Source: SIG575 sp964474295
Lineage (GTDB): Bacteria; Bacillota; Clostridia; Oscillospirales; Acutalibacteraceae
NCBI GenBank assembly: GCA_964474295.1
Contig: CAYYRN010000001.1
Coordinates: 45,522-109,521, forward strand
DNA length: 64,000 bases
Direction of reading: 5' to 3'
Positions 59,538-64,000 of the stretch are shown here, one piece after another. The position numbers and the translations under genes were made by a program. A model generated the notes under the pieces. That model was not told where the DNA came from. It saw only the letters and a program-made list of their open reading frames with translations, and ran no database searches. Position 1 is the first letter of the stretch. The number at the start of each line of letters is the position of its first letter.

Positions 59538-60665
59538 TTATATAATCTTTTTGCCTTTTACAAACACGTGTTTAATGTTAAAGTTTTCATCCGTTATCAG
59601 CAAATCGGCAAACTTTCCTTTTTCTATCGAGCCTGTTATCTTGTCTGCACCTATGGCTTTTGCGGGGTTTATAGTGCAGGATTTAATTGCCTGCTTAAAA
59701 TCTATTCCGAAAGAAAGAAGATTTTTAAACTCGTCCGAAATGTTCGAGGTGCTTGCGGCGATTGTGCCGTCCTCCAGTAAGGCTTTGCCGCCTTTGACGT
59801 AAACCGTCTGACCTCCGAGAGTGTATTCTCCGTCTTCACAGTCGGCAGCTTTCATAGAATCGCTCACGACAATTGTTCTGTCCTCTCCCAAAATTTTAAA
59901 AGCAATTCTTAAAGTTTCCGGCGAAACGTGAAAGCCGTCGCATATAAATTCGGCACGGACGTTTTCCGAATCCAAAACAGCCCCCGCAACACCGGGAACC
60001 CGTGCGGAAATGCCCGTCATAGCATTAAAAAGATGCGTTGCGTGTGTAATTCCGTTTTTAAAGCTCTCTGCGGCGGTTTTGCAATCGGCAGCGGTATGAG
60101 CCGCCGAAACAGTGCAAATTTTTGAAGCGGCTTTTGAAAAGGCGAAATTTTCATCTTCCTCCGGTGCAATATCAACAAGAGAAATTTTGCAAATTTCGTT
60201 GAGCTTTTTAAATTCGGATATGTTCGGTTTTCTTATGTATTCACCCTTTTGCGCACCCTTTTTTGCAAAGGAAATGTAAGGCCCCTCCATATTTATTCCG
60301 TGAATGTAAGCACCTTTTTCCCTGCCCGTTTCCGACGAAACGGTTTTGAAAATAAGCTTTAGTTCTTCATACGGCAGTGTCATGGTTGCGGGGCAAAATG
60401 AGGTAACACCGTGACGAATGAGAGCCTCGGAAATTTTTTGTATCGATTCGGGTTTTGCATCGCAAACATCCGCCGAGCTTGTGCCGTGGATGTGGATATC
60501 GATAAATCCGGGAAGAATTTTCAATCCCGAACAATCAATGCCGTCGGAAATATCGGCAGAAATTTCTATCCCCGAAATTTTGCCGTTTTCGGTAACAAGG
60601 TTCCCCTTGACAAAATCAAAGTTTTCGTTTAAAATTTCGGCATTTTTAAAAATCATACTCATCAC
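59538..60665 (-). CDS. nagA: N-acetylglucosamine-6-phosphate deacetylase
   Basis: A 375-residue amidohydrolase-superfamily enzyme that converts GlcNAc-6-phosphate to glucosamine-6-phosphate and acetate. LPGFIDIHIHGTSS near residue 52 (metal His pair), INMEGPYIS near 126 (metal Glu), SAAHTAADC near 192, HLFNAMTGIS near 215, and VVSDSMKAAD near 270 are standard. The ATG is 60665 or a nearby in-frame one. No nagB is adjacent. It is divergent from manA, about 100 bases apart. Confidence 0.95.
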   Translation of the reverse strand: MMSMIFKNAEILNENFDFVKGNLVTENGKISGIEISADISDGIDCSGLKILPGFIDIHIHGTSSADVCDAKPESIQKISEALIRHGVTSFCPATMTLPYEELKLIFKTVSSETGREKGAYIHGINMEGPYISFAKKGAQKGEYIRKPNISEFKKLNEICKISLVDIAPEEDENFAFSKAASKICTVSAAHTAADCKTAAESFKNGITHATHLFNAMTGISARVPGVAGAVLDSENVRAEFICDGFHVSPETLRIAFKILGEDRTIVVSDSMKAADCEDGEYTLGGQTVYVKGGKALLEDGTIAASTSNISDEFKNLLSFGIDFKQAIKSCTINPAKAIGADKITGSIEKGKFADLLITDENFNIKHVFVKGKKII

Positions 60666-60769
60666 CGAAACAATTGTATCATAAATCTTTTTGTTTTTAA
60701 ATGTTTTCTATTGATTTTTTTATTTATCTGTGAGAAAATGAAAAAAAGTAAATCAAGTGAGGTCTTGTT

Positions 60770-61858
60770 ATGAAAATCTTATACCCTCTTAAAACAAAAT
60801 ACAACCGTTGCTGGCGGTGCTATACGGGCGGAAAGCTCATTGACGTTATGCGAAACGAAGAAAACCCGACAGACGGATTTTTCCCCGAAGATTGGCTTGC
60901 AAGCACCGTTGTTGCCGTAAACCCCGAAAGGGATGGTAAACCCGAATTTGAGGGACTGAGTACGGCTGTTCTTTCGGACGGCAGTGAAAGATATTTGAAA
61001 GATTTGATAGAAGAAAATCCGCAAGGCTATCTCGGCAAAGAACACGTTGAAAAATTCGGCAAAAATTTGGGAGTGCTTGCAAAATTTCTCGATTCGGCAG
61101 AAAAGCTCCCCGTTCAGTGCCACCCCGATAAAATTGCCGCAAAAGAGTTCTTTAAGTCGGATTACGGTAAAACCGAAGCGTGGTATATTCTTGACGGCAG
61201 GGTGATAAACGGCGAGGAACCCTACATTCTTATGGGATTCAAAAAAGGTGTCACAAAGGAAAAATGGCGTGAGCTTTTTGAAAAGCAGGACATTAAGGGT
61301 ATGGATGAATGTATGCACAAAATTCGTGTCAAACCCGGTGAAGTTTACATAATAGAGGGCGGTTGTCCTCATGCCATAGGTTCGGGCTGCTTGCTGCTTG
61401 AAATTCAGGAACCTACCGATTATACAATAAGTATGGAAAAATTTAACTCCGCAGGCGAACCTAATCCCGAAAACCTCATTCATCAGGGAATCGGCTACGA
61501 TAAAATGTTTGATTGCTTTCATTATGATAATTTTACGCTTGATGAAGTAATCGCAAAATACAAGCTTGAACCCGAAACGGACGAGCAGAACGAAAATTAC
61601 AAAATCACAACGCACATACCTTATTCGAGAACCCCGTATTTCTCTCTTAAACGGTTTGACGTTTTTAAATCATATACGAGGGAAAAAGCGGAAAGACCGT
61701 CTTCTTTTTCGGTGATTGACGGAAAAGGTAAAATCAAATGGGCAAACGGGGAAATAGACATTATAAAAGGCGACTGCATTTTCATCCCCAAAGAAACGGT
61801 TTCGTTTACGGTTGAGGGTAAAGTTTCATTTATAGAGTGCCTGCCTCCCGAAATATGA
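60770..61858 (+). CDS. manA: Mannose-6-phosphate isomerase, class I
   Basis: A 362-residue cupin-fold enzyme interconverting mannose-6-phosphate and fructose-6-phosphate. LPVQCHPDK near residue 117 (zinc His), KTEAWYILDG near 134 (zinc Glu), GGCPHAIGSGCLLLEIQEP near 199 (third zinc ligand His) and TDYT are the standard blocks. GAGG precedes the ATG. It is followed nine bases later by a sialidase-like gene and is divergent from nagA, making a small hexose/amino-sugar cluster. Confidence 0.93.
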   Translation: MKILYPLKTKYNRCWRCYTGGKLIDVMRNEENPTDGFFPEDWLASTVVAVNPERDGKPEFEGLSTAVLSDGSERYLKDLIEENPQGYLGKEHVEKFGKNLGVLAKFLDSAEKLPVQCHPDKIAAKEFFKSDYGKTEAWYILDGRVINGEEPYILMGFKKGVTKEKWRELFEKQDIKGMDECMHKIRVKPGEVYIIEGGCPHAIGSGCLLLEIQEPTDYTISMEKFNSAGEPNPENLIHQGIGYDKMFDCFHYDNFTLDEVIAKYKLEPETDEQNENYKITTHIPYSRTPYFSLKRFDVFKSYTREKAERPSSFSVIDGKGKIKWANGEIDIIKGDCIFIPKETVSFTVEGKVSFIECLPPEI

Positions 61859-61867
61859 GGTGAAATT

Positions 61868-62854
61868 ATGAAAATTACAGCTAAAAAGGAATTTATAAAC
61901 AAAGCGGGGACACCTACCGAAAACTGTCACGCATCGACGGTGTTGCCTTTAAAAAGCGGCGAGGTTCTTGCAGCTTGGTTCGGCGGAAGCAAAGAGGGAA
62001 AAGATGATGTGGATATTTTTGTCGCCAAAAGAAAAAACGGTATGTGGAGTGCGGCTCAAAGAATAAGTGTTGACAGAAACATACCGCATTGGAATCCCGT
62101 GCTTTTTGAACTTGATGACGGCAGAACGGCACTTTACTTCAAGGTCGGAAAAGAAATAAAGCTTGTTTGGAAAACCTATGTTACTTATTCGGAAGATAAC
62201 GGCGAAACTTGGTCGGAACCGAAAGAGCTTGTTTCGGGTGATTTGTCGGGCGGACGAGGCCCCGTCAAGAACAAACCTATTTATCTTGCGGACGGTACGC
62301 TTATTGCTCCGGCATCTCACGAACCGCCAAACGGTGTATGGAAATCATTTTGCGATATTTCAAAAGATAACGGCAAAGCGTGGGAAATGTCACGATACGT
62401 TCCGTCGGGCAAAGGCGAGGAAGCCGTGCCTCTTATTCAGCCGACACTTTGGCAGGATGACGAGGGACTTGTTCATATGCTTATGCGTTCGGCAAAAGGC
62501 AAAATTTATAAGAGTGATTCAGACGATAACGGCAAAACGTGGTGTGAAGCTTATGACACGGGTTTGCCAAATCCAAACAGCGGTATAGATTGTGTACGGG
62601 AAGGTGGAAAAATCTACCTTGTTTCAAACCCGAAAGGCGAAAATTGGGGCGACAGAACACCGCTTACGCTGTCTGCTTCCGAAGATAACGGAAAAACGTG
62701 GAAAACTTTGTTAACTCTTGAAGAAGCCGAGGTCGGACGTGAAGAAGATGTCGAATATTCATATCCCGCAATAACCTGCTTCAAGGGAGAGCTTCACATA
62801 ACTTACACTTACAACAGAGTAAAAATTGCTTATTGGAAAATTTCAATCAGATAA
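61868..62854 (+). CDS. Sialidase-like beta-propeller protein (BNR/Asp-box repeats)
   Basis: A 328-residue protein with four Asp-box repeats (SEDNGETW, SKDNGKAW, SDDNGKTW, SEDNGKTW) spaced through a six-bladed propeller. No signal peptide, so it is cytoplasmic. N-terminal CHASTVLPLKSGEVLAAWFGG resembles BNR_2 exo-sialidase-type proteins. Whether it retains the sialidase Arg triad and Tyr/Glu nucleophile cannot be settled by eye. It may cleave another glycoside instead. Co-transcribed with manA, next to nagA, so a role in intracellular use of host-glycan sugars is plausible. Confidence 0.78.
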   Translation: MKITAKKEFINKAGTPTENCHASTVLPLKSGEVLAAWFGGSKEGKDDVDIFVAKRKNGMWSAAQRISVDRNIPHWNPVLFELDDGRTALYFKVGKEIKLVWKTYVTYSEDNGETWSEPKELVSGDLSGGRGPVKNKPIYLADGTLIAPASHEPPNGVWKSFCDISKDNGKAWEMSRYVPSGKGEEAVPLIQPTLWQDDEGLVHMLMRSAKGKIYKSDSDDNGKTWCEAYDTGLPNPNSGIDCVREGGKIYLVSNPKGENWGDRTPLTLSASEDNGKTWKTLLTLEEAEVGREEDVEYSYPAITCFKGELHITYTYNRVKIAYWKISIR

Positions 62855-62856
62855 CG

Positions 62857-63267
62857 CTATTTGTTAACTGCGGCTATTCCGCCCAAAGCTCCGCCGAGAA
62901 GCATAAGCAGTGACATAATTACGGTTTTAAGACCTAATTTATGCATAAAAATAAGCAAAACCATACACACGAATATTATCACGGGAACGGCGCTTAAAGT
63001 ACCGTTGATTAACCCTTTTTCGTGGGTTTTATGTAGTGCCGCAAATGAACCCGCGAAGACGGAAAAAACCGCAATAAAAAACACAAGAATATTTTGCATT
63101 GAATCGGAAACCCCGATTTTTACAACAAACAGAGCTAAAATAAAAAGGAAAACGAAAAAAAGCACGGCAGAAAACAAACTTGCCCGAAATATTCTTTTTA
63201 AAAACTGCGTGCGTGGATTTTCGTTGTTTTTGGATTGTTTCTTTCTTCTTGTTTTGCTTTTTGGCAT
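62857..63267 (-). CDS. TIGR04086-family membrane protein
   Basis: A 136-residue membrane protein with a very basic N-terminus (KSKTRRKKQSK) and four helices (about 30-52, 62-80, 88-106, 112-130). The GALGGIAAVNK ending and the place directly downstream of yajC match the uncharacterised TIGR04086 family common in Clostridia. Its ribosome site GGAGGTG lies inside a perfect hairpin (63274-63300), so translation may be controlled. Confidence 0.82.
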   Translation of the reverse strand: MPKSKTRRKKQSKNNENPRTQFLKRIFRASLFSAVLFFVFLFILALFVVKIGVSDSMQNILVFFIAVFSVFAGSFAALHKTHEKGLINGTLSAVPVIIFVCMVLLIFMHKLGLKTVIMSLLMLLGGALGGIAAVNK

Positions 63268-63273
63268 AAAAAC

Positions 63274-63300
63274 ACCTCCATATCAAATTGATATGGAGGT
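63274..63300 (-). promoter_or_regulatory. Perfect palindrome enclosing the ribosome site of the TIGR04086 gene
   Basis: Arms of 13 bases (ACCTCCATATCAA / TTGATATGGAGGT) around a single central base. On the minus strand the second arm contains GGAGGT, seven bases before the ATG, and is followed by GTTTTT. It can act as yajC terminator or as a ribosome-site-hiding hairpin. Confidence 0.65.
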
Positions 63301-63318
63301 AATTTTGCAATTATGCAA

Positions 63319-63744
63319 TTAATCTTCTTTTTTGCCTTTTTTGTTCTTTTCTTTAGCTTCCTGAATACGAGCCTGTTTTGCTTCTTCGGCAGCTTTCTTT
63401 GCGGCTTCTCTTTCAGCCTGGAGTTTTTCCGTTGCGGTGTTGTTCGTCTGAACAGCCCAACGCATAACTCTCATTTTAACTCTATCAGCACCTGTTTCGA
63501 TGATGATGGAATCTTCCTTAATTGTTACGATTCTGCCCATAATTCCGCCGATTGTTGTGATTTCGTCACCGATTTGAAGGTTCTCACGAAGCTGCTGTTC
63601 TTCTTTTTGTCTTTTCTTTTGAGGTCTGATCGATGTAAAATACATCAAAGCGAACAAGCCGACCATAAGAAGAAGAGTAACAAGCGTGCTGTTTTTGTTA
63701 CCTGTGTTGTTGTCAAGAAGCATGACAAGTGAATTATAAATCAT
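63319..63744 (-). CDS. yajC: Preprotein translocase accessory subunit YajC
   Basis: A 141-residue protein from ATG 63744 (GAAAGGAAA upstream). One N-terminal membrane helix (about 20-38), then FTSIRPQKKRQKEEQ and LQIGDEITTIGGIMGRIVTIKEDSIIIETG, the YajC signature. The C-terminus is a long Lys/Glu/Ala-rich coiled coil ending KKGKKED, longer than in most YajC proteins (about 110 residues). YajC associates with SecDF and SecYEG. Confidence 0.94.
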   Translation of the reverse strand: MIYNSLVMLLDNNTGNKNSTLVTLLLMVGLFALMYFTSIRPQKKRQKEEQQLRENLQIGDEITTIGGIMGRIVTIKEDSIIIETGADRVKMRVMRWAVQTNNTATEKLQAEREAAKKAAEEAKQARIQEAKEKNKKGKKED

Positions 63745-63800
63745 TTTTAAATTTCCTTTCCGCATTTTCAATAGCAATTATTTCCAAACGTTACTATGAT

Positions 63801-63829
63801 ATTATAAACGGAAATTCAAATATATGCAA
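63801..63829 (-). promoter_or_regulatory. Promoter of yajC
   Basis: On the minus strand TTGCAT (63829-63824) and TATAAT (63806-63801) with a 17-base spacer, about 57 bases before the ATG. Confidence 0.55.
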
Positions 63830-63858
63830 GTGTTTTTTGATAAATTCATAATTTGTGC

Positions 63859-63892
63859 AAAAAAAAGCGATAATTCGCAAGAATTACCGCTT
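63859..63892 (-). terminator. Terminator of the right-edge lipoprotein gene
   Basis: An 11-bp stem (AGCGATAATTC / GAATTACCGCT, one mismatch) with GCAA tetraloop, followed by a run of seven T residues on the minus strand. Confidence 0.75.
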
Positions 63893-63911
63893 AAAAGTTT
63901 TAAATTCTAAA

Positions 63912-64000
63912 TTACCAATTGATTGTGAATGACGACTTGCAGCCGAACGGAAGAACAATACCCATTTTGTCAAAATTGATTGTCCATTTAAGGTCGTATT
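63912..64000 (-). CDS. C-terminal fragment of a third surface lipoprotein-family member
   Basis: The last 28 residues of a protein entering from the right edge read YDLKWTINFDKMGI and end SSFTINW before TAA at 63912. The W-x-(I/V)-N-(F/V)-element and the aromatic C-terminus resemble the ends of the lipoproteins at 374-1324 (WHYNVNIYVK) and 40075-41132 (TNFVW). A terminator follows. Assignment to the family is tentative because only the end is seen. Confidence 0.55.
   Translation of the reverse strand, partial: YDLKWTINFDKMGIVLPFGCKSSFTINW

Overview
The window reads as about 64 kb of a strictly anaerobic, low-to-moderate GC Bacillota (class Clostridia) chromosome. The best fit is an uncultured Ruminococcus-like Oscillospirales member, probably a metagenome-assembled genome. 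The evidence for this is: a complete Rnf complex; AdhE with two different [FeFe] hydrogenases including a PAS-type sensor form; sodium-dependent oxaloacetate decarboxylase; dockerin and cohesin-like surface proteins; sporulation genes sigG and spmAB; GGAGG-type ribosome sites with frequent TTG starts. A 100-N scaffold gap flanked by an exact 55-bp duplication indicates a short-read scaffold. The family-level placement is inference.

Layout. 1-1324: a truncated dockerin protein and a large surface lipoprotein. 1429-9056 (minus): a ten-gene energy operon running apbE, NusG_II protein, Gx-family membrane protein, rnfCDGEAB, HAD phosphatase. 9209-15291: a helical-bundle protein, two cohesin-like secreted proteins, a ceramidase-like secreted hydrolase and a D,D-carboxypeptidase. 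15389-17495 (plus): a phosphoesterase and glycyl-tRNA synthetase. 17558-21928: an AraC regulator divergent from a PHP hydrolase / GPH symporter / YdjC deacetylase operon. 22025-29263 (minus): cysteine desulfurase, thiI, cinA, class B sortase, a tail-anchored degenerate CinA paralogue and a phosphoesterase. 29462-34456 (minus): VTT protein, GT8 glycosyltransferase and the oxaloacetate decarboxylase operon. 34701-37686 (plus): GH29 fucosidase and B12/radical-SAM protein. 37659-45368: spmAB and a membrane protein, an AbrB-like regulator, a second surface lipoprotein with the gap, a PASTA/cohesin-like protein, U32 peptidase and zapA. 45589-50189: glycogen phosphorylase, a LytTR/DUF3021 pair and a LysR regulator. 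50350-58646 (plus): a Rex-box-preceded run of adhE, APH-like kinase, two thioredoxin-like [2Fe-2S] proteins, sensor hydrogenase HydS, SpoIIE/PP2C phosphatase and group B hydrogenase. 58705-64000: sigG, nagA, manA, a sialidase-like protein, a TIGR04086 protein, yajC and the tail of a third surface lipoprotein.

How the genes work together. Rnf, its flavin transferase ApbE and oxaloacetate decarboxylase handle ion-gradient energetics. AdhE and the two hydrogenases are alternative outlets for NADH and reduced ferredoxin, with a kinase/phosphatase pair that could relay an H2 signal. Surface proteins built from one shared cohesin-like module with dockerin, PASTA or Big2 partners, plus a three-member lipoprotein family, suggest a dedicated cell-surface programme. 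No stretch longer than about 300 bases lacks a gene. I saw no tRNA, rRNA, CRISPR array, insertion sequence or prophage.
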